A stretch of 64,000 bases of DNA, from positions 1-64,000 of the forward strand of contig NZ_JAFIMU010000002.1 in assembly GCF_017302985.1 (NCBI RefSeq). The letters run 5' to 3'. Each line of letters opens with the position of its first letter. Position 1 is the stretch's first letter. The notes under the pieces were generated by a model. The model was not told the origin of the DNA. It saw nothing but the letters and a program-made list of their open reading frames with translations, and made no database searches. The DNA is from Corallococcus macrosporus. GTDB lineage: Bacteria; Myxococcota; Myxococcia; Myxococcales; Myxococcaceae. The translations under genes and the position numbers were made by a program. Positions 9,735-19,031 of the stretch are shown in pieces.

Positions 9735-10277
9735 TCAGGCGGGCGCGCGCAGCATTCCGGTGGGGAGCTGCGGGAAGGGGATGAGGCCGTTGAGCGCGGC
9801 CTGGAGGCCGGGCGCGGTGAGCAGCGCGATGACTAGCAGGAAGGCGCACAAGAGGAGCGCGGCGGCGATGTTGCCCTTGCGCACCTCCGCCAGCTCCTCG
9901 ATGCCGGGGGTCATCTTGTCGAACAGCCGCACGCCCAGGGCCAGCACCGCCACGCCCACCGCGAGCGACAGCCCCACGTGCACCAGCGCCAGCCCCAGCA
10001 ACTGGAGCACGGACATGGCGGAGACGGGCGGGTTCTGCACCGCCAGGTCCACCGCGTCGCTGGTGGCCTTCAGCGCGTGCTGCACGAGCAGGCCCAGCGA
10101 CACGAGGCTCGTCGCGTGCACCAGGCCCGCGGCGACGTTGCCCTGGCGCAGCTCCTCCACGGGGTGGCTGTCCAGCAGGCGGCCCAGGCCGCGCATGCTC
10201 AGGCCAATGCCGAGCGCGGCCACGAGGCCACCGAGGACGACCTTCACGAGTCCGACGACGAAGAGGGTGAGGTCCAT
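9735..10277 (-). CDS. DUF350-family integral membrane protein
   Basis: 180 residues with five to six hydrophobic segments. The internal duplication typical of DUF350 is visible: SHPVEELRQGNVAAGLVHA and TPGIEELAEVRKGNIAAALLL are the same motif in two halves. ATG at 10277 starts just before a membrane segment; in-frame upstream sequence is not convincing. First gene of a two-gene operon with the transglutaminase-like protein. Function unknown; DUF350 genes often accompany ATP-grasp or glutathionylspermidine-synthase-like genes elsewhere. Confidence 0.82.
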   Translation of the reverse strand: MDLTLFVVGLVKVVLGGLVAALGIGLSMRGLGRLLDSHPVEELRQGNVAAGLVHATSLVSLGLLVQHALKATSDAVDLAVQNPPVSAMSVLQLLGLALVHVGLSLAVGVAVLALGVRLFDKMTPGIEELAEVRKGNIAAALLLCAFLLVIALLTAPGLQAALNGLIPFPQLPTGMLRAPA

Positions 10278-10332
10278 GGCGGGCGCGCGGAGGACTGTAG
10301 CGGAAGTCCCCCGCGCCGCCACGGCTCTTGGC

Positions 10333-12864
10333 TCACCCGCGCGGCCGGCCGTCCTTCACACGGCGGCTGACCGTCCAGGCGAGGGCGAGCAGCGCCACCC
10401 AGCCCAGGGCCGAAGAAGGGCCGCTGCCCACCGAGCAGCCCATGCCCTGCCGCATGTCCGACGTCGGGTCGTACTGCACGGTCAGGTGGAAGTTGCAGAG
10501 GGACGCGTTGCCGGCCGCGTCGATGGCGGTCACCTGCACCGAGTGCAGGCCCGGCGCGAGCGGCGTGCCCACGACGGGGCTGTAGGAGATCTCCGTCGCG
10601 GAGACGGCGTCCTCGGCGGTGGCGAGCGGGTACTCCGCGCGCGTGCCGGACATGACGGCGGAGGTCAGCGTCTGGTCCACCGGGCAGCTGAGCAGCGGCG
10701 GCCGCGAGTCGCGCACCCGCACCTGGATTTCGCAGGTGGTGCTGTTGCCCGCCTCGTCGGTGCTGACGACCTCCACGCGGGTGAGGCCCAGCGGGAACAG
10801 GTCCCCGGACGCATGCGAGCTGCGGACGCTGACCTGGCTGGAGATGGTGTCGGTGGGAGTGGAGTCCGGCCAGTACGCGTGCGCGCCCTGGGGCCCTTCC
10901 GCCTCCACGCGGACCTCGCTCACCTTGCAGGCCCCGGTGGGCGGCTGGCCGTCGCGGATGGTGACGGGGAAGGAGCAGGTGGTGACGTTGCCCGACGTGT
11001 CCTTCGCCGTCATCGTCACCTGCGTGGTGCCCATGGGCAGGACGCTGCCGTTCAATGGGCTGTAGGTGACGAGCACGTCCCGGCTCGTCTCATCCTGGAT
11101 GTTCGGGGTCGGGTAATAGAAGGTGAGGCCCTGCGGCGAGCGCGTGCCCACGGTCAGCTCCGTGGGGCAGCCGTTGATGGCCGGGCCCGTCAGGTCCCGC
11201 GACGTCACCGAGGTGGCGCAGTACGCGAGCCGGCCCGTGGCGTCCGAGGCCTGCCAGGTGACGAGCGTGGGCCGGTGGAGCGGCAGCAGGCTGTAGGACG
11301 GATGGGTGGTGCGGATGGTCACCTGGGTCGGGCTGCTCACCATCGCCGGGGTCAGGTCCTTCACCCACGTGCCCTCGGCGTGGTCGGAGGCCACCTCCCG
11401 GGCGACCGGGCACACGAAGGTCGGCGGCGCGGCATCCCGCTCCATGCGCCAGAGGGCGCGCGGCGTCCAGGCATCCCCGGCCGTCGTCAGCAGCGCGCCC
11501 TGGTGTGACACCAGCCCCGTGGGCAGCGCGGAGGTGTTGCCCGACGGCAGCCGCGTCAGCCGGGACGTGCTCGTGAGGGTTCCGTCCGTGTGCCACAGCT
11601 CGCTCGCGCCTGGCGCCGTCGTCACGATGAAGGCGAGCCCGCCCTCGAACGGCGTGAAGCCGCGCACGGCCTCGAGCCCGGACTCGGTGGGGCGCGGGAT
11701 GCGCACGGTGCCCGCGCTGGTGCCGTCCGTCACCCACAGCGAATCACCGGAAGCGCCGCCCCGGCCCAGGATGAAGACGCGGTTGTCCACCGGGACGAGC
11801 GTCAGGCCCGGAGGCCCTTCGAGCATCGACCGGGGCAGCGTCTTCACCGGCAGGGTGCCCGCCTCGGTGCCATCCGTGCGCCACAGCTCGATGCCTTCGG
11901 GCGTGCCGGTCACGAGGAAGAGGAGCGTGTCACCCAGCGCGGTGAAGTGGTGGAGGCTGGGCCCGGTACCCGTGGGCGCGAACTCCGCGACCATGACGGT
12001 GCCCGCCTCCGTGCCGTCCGACTTCCAGAGGGCACGGCCGTGCTGGCCGTCCTCGGCGGTGAAATAGAGGGTGCTGCCCACGGCGGTGAGCTGGAGCGGC
12101 AGCGAGTGGCCCGTGCCGGGGCGGATGTCGCGCACCAGCCGGGTGCCCGCCTCGGTGCCATCCGTGCGCCACAGCTCCCTGCCCTCGGCGCCCTCGGCGA
12201 CGAAGAAGACCGTGTTCCCCGCGCGCACGAAGCCGCCGGGACGCGACGAGTAGGTCCCCGGGAGGATGTCCTTCACGGGCACGGTGCCCGCCTCGGTGCC
12301 GTCCGACTTCCAGAGGTCGAACTCCGTCTCGCCCATCCCCCCCGACGCGAAGAGCACGGAGTCCCCGGCGACGAAGACCGGCGCCTGGAAGGCGACCCCG
12401 TCGAGCGCTCCCGGGTTGAGCTCGCGCGTGACGTGCGTGCCCTCGCGCGTGCCGTCGCTCGTCCACAGCTCGCGGCCCACTCCCGGCGACGTCGCGGTGA
12501 AGAACAGGCGTTGGGGCGTGGCGCGCAGCGAGCCCGGGTCGATGCTCGTGTTCGGCGGCAGCAGCTCCCCCTGCACGGAGCGGGTGCCCGCGAACGTCCC
12601 GTCCGTCACCCAGAGGTCCTGGACATAGGGGCCGGTGGCGTCGCGTGGAATGGCGAGGAAGTACAGGCGCCCGTTCAGCCGGGCGGTGGCCTGCGTATCG
12701 GGCCGGTTCATCTCCGGCTCAAGGCGGGGCGCGGAGGTGAGGTCCGCCACCCGGCGCACGCTCATCGGATCCGCGGCGACGGGCTCGCCCTGCGCGAACG
12801 CCGGGGTGGCGCCCACGACCAACGACAACGCCGACAGCCACGCACGACCGCTGACCTTCCCCAT
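10333..12864 (-). CDS. ELWxxDGT-repeat and HYR-domain surface protein with MYXO-CTERM-like tail
   Basis: 843 residues. Sec signal (LSALSLVVGATPAFAQ) followed by about eight ELWRTDGTEAGT-type repeats predicted to form a beta-propeller (to about residue 440). Four or so HYR/Ig-like modules follow, with the recurring DAAGN / DTSGN and CxF.V pattern. The C-terminus has GMGCSVGSG, one hydrophobic segment and RR, matching MYXO-CTERM sorting signals (Cys, transmembrane helix, basic end). A surface-exposed structural or binding protein is expected. The 269-bp gap to the divergent ATP-grasp gene should hold both promoters; I could not pick out convincing boxes. Confidence 0.88.
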   Translation of the reverse strand: MGKVSGRAWLSALSLVVGATPAFAQGEPVAADPMSVRRVADLTSAPRLEPEMNRPDTQATARLNGRLYFLAIPRDATGPYVQDLWVTDGTFAGTRSVQGELLPPNTSIDPGSLRATPQRLFFTATSPGVGRELWTSDGTREGTHVTRELNPGALDGVAFQAPVFVAGDSVLFASGGMGETEFDLWKSDGTEAGTVPVKDILPGTYSSRPGGFVRAGNTVFFVAEGAEGRELWRTDGTEAGTRLVRDIRPGTGHSLPLQLTAVGSTLYFTAEDGQHGRALWKSDGTEAGTVMVAEFAPTGTGPSLHHFTALGDTLLFLVTGTPEGIELWRTDGTEAGTLPVKTLPRSMLEGPPGLTLVPVDNRVFILGRGGASGDSLWVTDGTSAGTVRIPRPTESGLEAVRGFTPFEGGLAFIVTTAPGASELWHTDGTLTSTSRLTRLPSGNTSALPTGLVSHQGALLTTAGDAWTPRALWRMERDAAPPTFVCPVAREVASDHAEGTWVKDLTPAMVSSPTQVTIRTTHPSYSLLPLHRPTLVTWQASDATGRLAYCATSVTSRDLTGPAINGCPTELTVGTRSPQGLTFYYPTPNIQDETSRDVLVTYSPLNGSVLPMGTTQVTMTAKDTSGNVTTCSFPVTIRDGQPPTGACKVSEVRVEAEGPQGAHAYWPDSTPTDTISSQVSVRSSHASGDLFPLGLTRVEVVSTDEAGNSTTCEIQVRVRDSRPPLLSCPVDQTLTSAVMSGTRAEYPLATAEDAVSATEISYSPVVGTPLAPGLHSVQVTAIDAAGNASLCNFHLTVQYDPTSDMRQGMGCSVGSGPSSALGWVALLALAWTVSRRVKDGRPRG

Positions 12865-13133
12865 GCCCGCCCTCCCACGCCCGTGCCGCCGCTCACCCGT
12901 ACCCGGGGCGCACCGTCATCACGCACCCGCCCGGCTACAACCCAGGGCCCGCTCGACTGTTCGCCAGCCAGCGTCCAGACCGGTGTCACACCTGTTTCAT
13001 GTGTTCACCACCGGCCGCGGCCCCTGCGAAGGCGTACGCGGTCGGCCCGCTTCTGTCACACGCCTGGGGCCCCTCACTACAGTGTGGCTGACGCAGGGCG
13101 TCGCATGTCTTCGGCAACGAGACGAGGTCCATC

Positions 13134-14606
13134 ATGAGACAGCTTCAGGTCCGAGGACTGTTTGACGGGTATGCCATCCAGCCGGGCACCTGGGACGAGC
13201 TGCTGGGCACGGGCGACGCTCCCCGGGAGGACGTGCTGCGGTTGCTGGAGCGGCTGGGCGCGCGCTCGCCGGCGGAGTTCTCCCGGATGCAGGCGCTGGC
13301 GGAGCGGGCGCTGATGAACCAGGGCGTGACGTTCTCCGTGTACGCGGATCAGCGGGGCACGGAGCGCATCTTCCCCTTCTGCCTCATCCCCCGGGTGGTG
13401 ACGGCGTCGGACTGGGCGCAGGTGGAGCGCGGGCTGGAGCAGCGCGTGCGTGCGCTGGGCCTGTTCCTGGATGACGTCTACGGCGAGCAGCGCATCTTCG
13501 AGGGGCGCCCGGAGCTGCGCGACATGGTGCTGGGCACGCCCCAGTACCTGCCGAAGCTGCGCGGGGTGAGGCCCGCGGGCGGCGTGCGCATCCACATCGC
13601 GGGCATCGACCTCATCCGCGACGGGCAGGGCACCTTCCGCGTGCTGGAGGACAACCTGCGCACGCCGTCCGGTGTGTCCTACGTGATGGAGGGGCGGGTG
13701 CTCTCCAAGCGCGTGCTGCCGGAGGTGCTGGAGCGCACGCGGGTGCGGCGCGTGGACCACTATCCGGCGAAGCTGGCGGAGACGCTGCGCGCGTCGTCGC
13801 CGGTGGACCCGGACCGCTCCACCGCGGTGGTGCTGACGCCGGGCCCGTACAACTCCGCCTACTTCGAGCACAGCTTCCTCGCGCGCACCATGGGCGTGGA
13901 GCTGGTGCACGGCGCGGACCTCTTCGTGGAGGACGACCGCGTGTGGCTGCGCACCACGCGCGGGCCCAAGCGCGTGCACGTCATCTACCGCCGCATCGAC
14001 GACGCCTTCATCGACCCGGAGGCCTTCCGCCCGGACAGCATGCTGGGCGTGCCCGGCCTGATGCGCGCGTGGGCCGCGGGCAACGTGGCGCTCGCCAACG
14101 CGCCGGGCAACGGCGTGGCGGACGACAAGGCGGTGTACGCGTTCGTGCCGGAGATCATCCGCTACTACCTCGGTGAGCCCGCGCTGCTCGCGCAGGTGCC
14201 CACGTACGTATGCGCGCGCGAGGACGACCGCCGCTACGTGCTGGAGCACCTGGAGGAGCTGGTGGTGAAGGCGGTGGATGAAGCGGGCGGCTACGGCATG
14301 TTGATGGGGCCGCAGTCCACGAAGGAGGAGCGCGAGGACTTCCGCCAGCGCATCCTCGCCCAGCCGCGCCGCTACATCGCGCAGCCGCGCGTGGAGCTGT
14401 CCACGTGCCCCACCTGGGACGCGGCCAGCGGCACGGTGGTGGCCCGCCGCGTGGACCTGCGGCCGTACATCCTCACGTCACCTCAAGGACCGTGGGTGCT
14501 GCCGGGAGGCCTGTCGCGCGTGGCGCTGCGCGCGGGCTCCTACGTGGTGAACTCCAGCCAGGGCGGCGGCTCCAAGGACACCTGGGTGCAGAAGGAGGGC
14601 GCATGA
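13134..14606 (+). CDS. Circularly permuted type 2 ATP-grasp protein (DUF404/DUF407)
   Basis: 490 residues. Recognised by the characteristic N-terminal block (ALMNQGVTFSVYADQRGTERIFPFCLIPRV) split around RVRALGLFLDDVYGEQRIF, then LEDNLRTPSGVSYV, YVCAREDD and the C-terminal GGYGMLMGP, VARRVDLRP and PGGLSRVAL elements. The family belongs to the amidoligase group: ATP-dependent carboxylate-amine ligation, probably onto a peptide. It is the first gene of an operon with alpha-E and amidotransferase/transglutaminase genes, an association known from many bacteria. Its stop overlaps the next start (ATGA at 14603). Confidence 0.93.
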   Translation: MRQLQVRGLFDGYAIQPGTWDELLGTGDAPREDVLRLLERLGARSPAEFSRMQALAERALMNQGVTFSVYADQRGTERIFPFCLIPRVVTASDWAQVERGLEQRVRALGLFLDDVYGEQRIFEGRPELRDMVLGTPQYLPKLRGVRPAGGVRIHIAGIDLIRDGQGTFRVLEDNLRTPSGVSYVMEGRVLSKRVLPEVLERTRVRRVDHYPAKLAETLRASSPVDPDRSTAVVLTPGPYNSAYFEHSFLARTMGVELVHGADLFVEDDRVWLRTTRGPKRVHVIYRRIDDAFIDPEAFRPDSMLGVPGLMRAWAAGNVALANAPGNGVADDKAVYAFVPEIIRYYLGEPALLAQVPTYVCAREDDRRYVLEHLEELVVKAVDEAGGYGMLMGPQSTKEEREDFRQRILAQPRRYIAQPRVELSTCPTWDAASGTVVARRVDLRPYILTSPQGPWVLPGGLSRVALRAGSYVVNSSQGGGSKDTWVQKEGA

Positions 14607-15595
14607 TCGCCCGCATCGCGGAGCACTGCTTCTGGCTGGGGCGCTACCTGGAGCGGCTGGAGAGCGTCGCGCGGGTGCTGCAGATGACGGATCAACTGGC
14701 GCTGGACGCGGACGTGCCCGCGGACCAGTGCTGGGTGCCGGCGCTGGCCATCTTCGGGGAGCGGGAGACGTTCGCGCGCAAGCACGGCGCCCGGGCGGAG
14801 GCGGACGGTGAGAAGGTGCAGGGCTTCCTCACCTGGGAGGACGACAACTTCTCCAGTCTGGTGGCCACGGTGGTGATGGCGCGGGACAACGCGCGCACCA
14901 TCCGCGAGGTGGTCAGCCGCGAGTGCTGGGAGGTGACGAACGAGCTGTACCATTTCCTCACCGGCGAGGCGGGCCGGGCGGAGTACGCCGCGTCTCGCTT
15001 CGGCTTCTACCAGCACATCCGGCGCATGGTGCAGCTGTGCCTGGGCTTCCTGGACAGCACCATGCTGCACGACACGCCCCAGGAGTTCATCTGGCTGGGC
15101 GTGATGCTGGAGCGCGCGGGGCAGACGTCGCGGCTGGTGGACGTGCACCACCACGTCTTCAGCCAGATGCGGCACACGCACCGGGTGGTGGAGACGGCGC
15201 TGTGGCTGTCGCTCTTGCGCGCGTGCTCCGGCTTCGAGCCCTTCATGAAGAGCCACCAGGGCCGGGTGACGGGCGACGCGGTGGCGGCGTTCCTCTTGTT
15301 CGAGCCGCGCTTCCCGCGCTCGGTGCGCCACTGCCTGGAGTCCGCCTGGCGCTACCTGGGGCACCTGTGCCCGGTGGTGGGCCGGGGGCAGCCGGGGGAG
15401 GAGTGCCTGGAGCTGCTGGTGCCCCTGGTGGAGCAGCTGAAGCCGGAGACGCTGGCGCAGGAGGGCGCGTCGGTGCACGCGCTGCTCACGCGCATGGTGG
15501 AGGGCACGGACGCGCTATGCACGGAGATCTCCCGCGCTTTTTTCGGCAAGGCACCGGTGCACGTGCAGGTGGGCACCCAGGAGATGGCCGGATAG
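14603..15595 (+). CDS. Alpha-E domain protein (DUF403)
   Basis: 330 residues, mostly helical. Starts MIARIAEHCFWLGRYLERLESVAR, the standard opening of the alpha-E family, and contains TRAREV-like NARTIREVVSRECWEVTNEL and FIWLGVMLERAGQTSRLVD. Start ATG overlaps the ATP-grasp stop, so translation is coupled. By established gene-neighbourhood knowledge the alpha-E protein works with the permuted ATP-grasp enzyme, though its biochemical part is not settled. Confidence 0.93.
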   Translation: MIARIAEHCFWLGRYLERLESVARVLQMTDQLALDADVPADQCWVPALAIFGERETFARKHGARAEADGEKVQGFLTWEDDNFSSLVATVVMARDNARTIREVVSRECWEVTNELYHFLTGEAGRAEYAASRFGFYQHIRRMVQLCLGFLDSTMLHDTPQEFIWLGVMLERAGQTSRLVDVHHHVFSQMRHTHRVVETALWLSLLRACSGFEPFMKSHQGRVTGDAVAAFLLFEPRFPRSVRHCLESAWRYLGHLCPVVGRGQPGEECLELLVPLVEQLKPETLAQEGASVHALLTRMVEGTDALCTEISRAFFGKAPVHVQVGTQEMAG

Positions 15596-15606
15596 AGTCC
15601 GCCGCC

Positions 15607-17373
15607 ATGTTGAACCTGCTCGCGCTGTCCTTCGAGGGAGAGCTCGCCCCTGGCTTGGACCTGCGCTGCCTCGCCCCTGGCGCCAAACCGCCGGACGGCT
15701 GGGGCGTGGGCTACTACCCGGGCGGCGAGTTCGCGGCCACGGTGCTCAAGGAAGCCGCGCCCCAGCTCCACAGCCGCCGCAGCGAGCTGGTGAGCACATG
15801 GGATCCGCTGGAGTCCTCGCTGCTCCTGTTGCACCTGCGCACGGCGACGTGGGGCCCCCTCACGGAGGCCAACACGCAGCCCTTCGTCCGCAGCGCCTGG
15901 GGCCGGGACTGGCTGCTCGCGCACAGCGGCAGCCTGGAGCAGCGGCTGACCATCGCGCCGGGCGCACGCTTCGAACCGGTGGGCTCCACGGACTCGGAGA
16001 CGCTGTTCTGCCGCTTCCTGGACTGGATGCAGGAGCAGGGCTGGCGCAGCCTGGGGGACGTGGACGCGCCCCGGCTGCGCGCGTGGCTGGACGAGATGAA
16101 CCGGCTGGGGCCGCTGACGCTGGTCGTCTCGGACGGCAGGGATTTGTGCGTCTACGCGGACCGCACGGGCGCGACGCAGGCGTGGCTGTGGCAGGTGTCG
16201 CCGCCGTACGAGCGGCTGGTGCTGGGCGACGACGACGTGGAACTGGACCTCACGCGCCGGGGCGCCAAGAGCCGCAAGGGCGTCATCGTGGCCACGCAGC
16301 CGCTGGAGTCGCGCACGGAGGTGGCGGCCAACTGGACGCAGCTGTCGCCGGGCGCGCTGGTGCTGGTGCGCCAGGGGGCCATCCGCGTGGAGGTGCTGCC
16401 CCCGGAAGCGCACGGGCAGGGGACGGTGGCGCCCGCGATGGCGGCCGAGTTCGAGGCGCGAAGCCGCCTGCGCCGCCCGCCGGAGATGCCGGTCCAGGTG
16501 ATGGACGTGGTGCACCGCACCGTCTACCGCTACGACAAGCCGGTGGAGCGCAGCTCGCACCTGCTCCGGCTGACGCCGCTGCATGACCGGCTCCAGTCGC
16601 TGCTGTCGCACGACGTGAGGCTATCCGTTGGGGTGGTGCGCTCGGACTACGAGGACGTCTTCGGCAACCGGGTGCGCCGGGCGGTGGTGGACACGCCCTA
16701 CACGGAGCTGGTGATGGAGGCGCGCTCGCGCGTGGAGCTGCGCGATACGGATCCGTTGGGCTACCGGCCGCTGCACGTGCGCTCGGTGCTGCCGCTGGTG
16801 TGGATGCCGTGGCAGGCGAACATGCTTCAGCCGTACCTGCTGCCGCCGGAATTGCCAGACACGCAGCTGGAGGAGTTGCTCGAGTACGCGATGAGCTTCG
16901 CGCGCCGCAACGACTTCGACCTCTTGGACACGCTGCTGGACATCAACTACTCCATCTACAAGGAGTACCAGTACGCGCAGGGCACCACGACGCTGAGCAC
17001 CACGGCCTTCTCCGTGTACTCGGCGCGCAGGGGCGTGTGTCAGGACTTCGCGAACGTGTTCATCTGCCTCGCGCGCCTGTTGGGTGTGCCGGCGCGCTAC
17101 GTGTGCGGCTACCTCTACACGGGCCCCAAGCACGCGAACGCGGTGATGGCGGAGGCCTCCCACGCGTGGGTGCAGGTCTATCTGCCGGAGGTCGGCTGGA
17201 AGGGCTTCGACCCCACGAACGGCATCCTCACGCAGACGCACCACGTGCGCGTGGCGGTGGGTCGCCAGTACTCCGACGCGACCCCCACGACGGGCACCAT
17301 CTACCTGGGCGGTGGGGGAGAGAAGCTGGAGGTGCTGGTCCGCTGCGAGCCGGTGTCTCCGGAGGGGCAGTAG
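15607..17373 (+). CDS. Fusion of inactive-looking class II glutamine amidotransferase and transglutaminase-like protease
   Basis: 588 residues. Residues 1-250 align with YafJ-type class II amidotransferases (KPPDGWGVGYY, LLLHLRTATWGP, PVGSTDSETLFCRFLDWM). The catalytic N-terminal Cys2 is replaced by Leu (start MLNLLALSF) and AHNG has become AHSG. From about residue 298 comes a bacterial transglutaminase N-terminal domain (VVHRTVYRYDKPVERSSHLLRLTP), then the transglutaminase core with intact triad: Cys478 (GVCQDF), His519 (SHAWVQV), Asp535 (FDPTNG). It starts 11 nt after the alpha-E gene. The transglutaminase half is probably a peptidase or amide-exchange enzyme; the first half is likely a scaffold or binding domain (inference). 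Confidence 0.88.
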   Translation: MLNLLALSFEGELAPGLDLRCLAPGAKPPDGWGVGYYPGGEFAATVLKEAAPQLHSRRSELVSTWDPLESSLLLLHLRTATWGPLTEANTQPFVRSAWGRDWLLAHSGSLEQRLTIAPGARFEPVGSTDSETLFCRFLDWMQEQGWRSLGDVDAPRLRAWLDEMNRLGPLTLVVSDGRDLCVYADRTGATQAWLWQVSPPYERLVLGDDDVELDLTRRGAKSRKGVIVATQPLESRTEVAANWTQLSPGALVLVRQGAIRVEVLPPEAHGQGTVAPAMAAEFEARSRLRRPPEMPVQVMDVVHRTVYRYDKPVERSSHLLRLTPLHDRLQSLLSHDVRLSVGVVRSDYEDVFGNRVRRAVVDTPYTELVMEARSRVELRDTDPLGYRPLHVRSVLPLVWMPWQANMLQPYLLPPELPDTQLEELLEYAMSFARRNDFDLLDTLLDINYSIYKEYQYAQGTTTLSTTAFSVYSARRGVCQDFANVFICLARLLGVPARYVCGYLYTGPKHANAVMAEASHAWVQVYLPEVGWKGFDPTNGILTQTHHVRVAVGRQYSDATPTTGTIYLGGGGEKLEVLVRCEPVSPEGQ

Positions 17374-17436
17374 GCCGCGAGCCACACTGGCTGTCGCAAA
17401 CCAAGACGCATTTCGCGACGTGTCATGGCGGTTCAT

Positions 17437-17470
17437 GAAACAGTCCCGGAAGTCCTCTCGGGTCTGTTTC
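17437..17470. promoter_or_regulatory. 12-bp inverted repeat between the amidoligase operon and the AfsA-like cluster
   Basis: Arms GAAACAGTCCCG and CGGGTCTGTTTC match at 11 of 12 positions around a 10-nt loop. It lies 64 nt after the transglutaminase stop and 92 nt before the AfsA-like start. It could end the upstream transcript, although no T run follows, or be an operator for the downstream cluster. The choice cannot be made from sequence alone. Confidence 0.45.
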
Positions 17471-17562
17471 CCCTCTGTGGGAAAGCGGGCCTTCCCCGGT
17501 TCTCGTATTGAGACATCGTGATTCCTAGACTGTCTTTCCCCCTCAGTTGGAGAAAGGCAGAC

Positions 17563-18387
17563 ATGGATTCCGATTCAAGCCATCCCGAGCGGCGCGTGCG
17601 GGTGGCGTCGCCGGAGGCCGTTCCCTTCCTGCTCGTCCCCGAGCCCCTTCTCCCGGACGTCGAGCACCCCTGTCGCATCCCGGTGAAGGACGTGGAGGAG
17701 GCGGAGTTCCTGGCCGCCGTGCTTCAGGAGCACTGCGGCCTCTACCTGGGCACGCGCGCCTCCGAATTCCCCGCCCTGGCCGACTGGGCGGACGCCACGC
17801 CGCTGGGCGTGCGCGTGGGCGACGCCTGGAAGCGGGACCCGCCGGAGAACGTCTCCGCGCTCCTCTCCCGCATCCCCGTGCGCAACCCCGTCTCCGAGGG
17901 CCGGCAGGCCTTCAGTGAAGCGGAGCAGGCCAGGCCGCTGGCGCGCATCGACCCGGTGCTGGTGCACAAGCGTGACCCGGCGAACGTGCTGCTCGCCAAC
18001 GCGTGCCGGGTGGGCGCGCTCCAGCAGTTCAACTGCTTCACCGAGTCCCCGGAGTTCATCTTCGACCATCCCTCCGGCCACGTGCAGGGCATGCTGCTCA
18101 CGGAGCTGGCGAGGCAGGCGAGCATCGCGGCCATCCACGGCGTGGGGCTGCCTTTGGACTGGTCGCTCATCATGACGCGACTGTCGTTGGAGTTCCGGCG
18201 CTTCGTGCGCAACGACGTGCCCATCATCATCCGCACCTTCGTCAGCTTCCGGCTGCCCGAGTGGGCGGAGCCGGTGCGCAGCGTCGGCAAGCGCAGCCGC
18301 ATGTGGATCGCCGTGCAGGGCTGGCAGGAGGACACCTTCTGTTTCTCCGGGCTCATTGGCGCGCTGAGCGCGAAGGAGGCGTCATGA
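17563..18387 (+). CDS. AfsA-like hotdog-fold protein
   Basis: 274 residues. The region 130-230 resembles the A-factor biosynthesis hotdog domain: LVHKRDPANVLLANA, an acidic FIFDHPSGHVQGM segment, then TELARQASIAAIH and LSLEFRRFVRNDVP. In Streptomyces AfsA joins a beta-ketoacyl chain to dihydroxyacetone phosphate for gamma-butyrolactone signals. AfsA has two hotdog repeats; only one is obvious here, with a divergent N-terminal half. Start ATG 17563 has GGAGAAAGG upstream; an in-frame ATT-adjacent extension to 17518 is less likely. It is the first of five coupled genes; the stop overlaps the next start (ATGA). The family call is by motif memory and moderately secure. Confidence 0.72.
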   Translation: MDSDSSHPERRVRVASPEAVPFLLVPEPLLPDVEHPCRIPVKDVEEAEFLAAVLQEHCGLYLGTRASEFPALADWADATPLGVRVGDAWKRDPPENVSALLSRIPVRNPVSEGRQAFSEAEQARPLARIDPVLVHKRDPANVLLANACRVGALQQFNCFTESPEFIFDHPSGHVQGMLLTELARQASIAAIHGVGLPLDWSLIMTRLSLEFRRFVRNDVPIIIRTFVSFRLPEWAEPVRSVGKRSRMWIAVQGWQEDTFCFSGLIGALSAKEAS

Positions 18388-19031
18388 AGAACCTGCACCG
18401 TTGGATGCCCACGCTGCTGCTGGTGACGGGCGTGGGATTGCTCATTCCGTTAGGCATCCGGCAGGTCCTGCGCACGCCGGAGGACACCCGTCCCATCGCG
18501 GGCCTGATGCTGGGCCTGTACCTGACGTGGATGCTGGTGGAGAGCCGGGTGACGCTGCGGGAGACGCGCAAGCCCACCGCGGAGCGGGACAGCGCCACGC
18601 TGGAGCTGTATGCGATTGCGCGCCTGGCCACCATCCTGCTGGCAGTCGCGTTCCCCACGCTGGAGTTGGGGCCCGCGCCGCGCGCGCTGGGGCTGTTCTG
18701 TTTCATCGCCGGGGTGTCGCTGCGGCTCACGGCCATCCGCACGCTGGGGAAGGCCTACTCGCACCGGGTGCGGCTGCCGGACGCGAGCCTGCTCGTCACG
18801 GAAGGCGTGTACCGGAAGCTGAGGCACCCGGCGTACACCGGCATGTTGCTGGCGCACGTGGGCTACCTGCTCGTGTTCCCCGCGGTCGTGGGCATCGCGG
18901 TGTTCGCGCTGATGTTCATCCCGGCGGTGCTCCTGCGCATCCGGCACGAGGAGCGGCTGCTGTTGGGCTCCTTCCCGGGCTACGCCGAGTACGCGGCGAG
19001 CCGCAAGCGGCTGGTCCCATGGGTCTGGTAG
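18384..19031 (+). CDS. Isoprenylcysteine carboxyl methyltransferase-like membrane methyltransferase
   Basis: 215 residues with about five membrane helices. The C-terminal SAM-binding signature of the ICMT/PEMT family is present: LRHPAYTGMLL, then EERLLLGSFPGYAEYAASRKRLVPW. It would methylate a lipid-like carboxyl, hydroxyl or thiol at the membrane; bacterial members are often in lipid or polyketide clusters. Start overlaps the AfsA-like stop by ATGA and its end overlaps the next gene by 13 nt, so the genes are translationally coupled. Substrate unknown. Confidence 0.88.
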   Translation: MKNLHRWMPTLLLVTGVGLLIPLGIRQVLRTPEDTRPIAGLMLGLYLTWMLVESRVTLRETRKPTAERDSATLELYAIARLATILLAVAFPTLELGPAPRALGLFCFIAGVSLRLTAIRTLGKAYSHRVRLPDASLLVTEGVYRKLRHPAYTGMLLAHVGYLLVFPAVVGIAVFALMFIPAVLLRIRHEERLLLGSFPGYAEYAASRKRLVPWVW

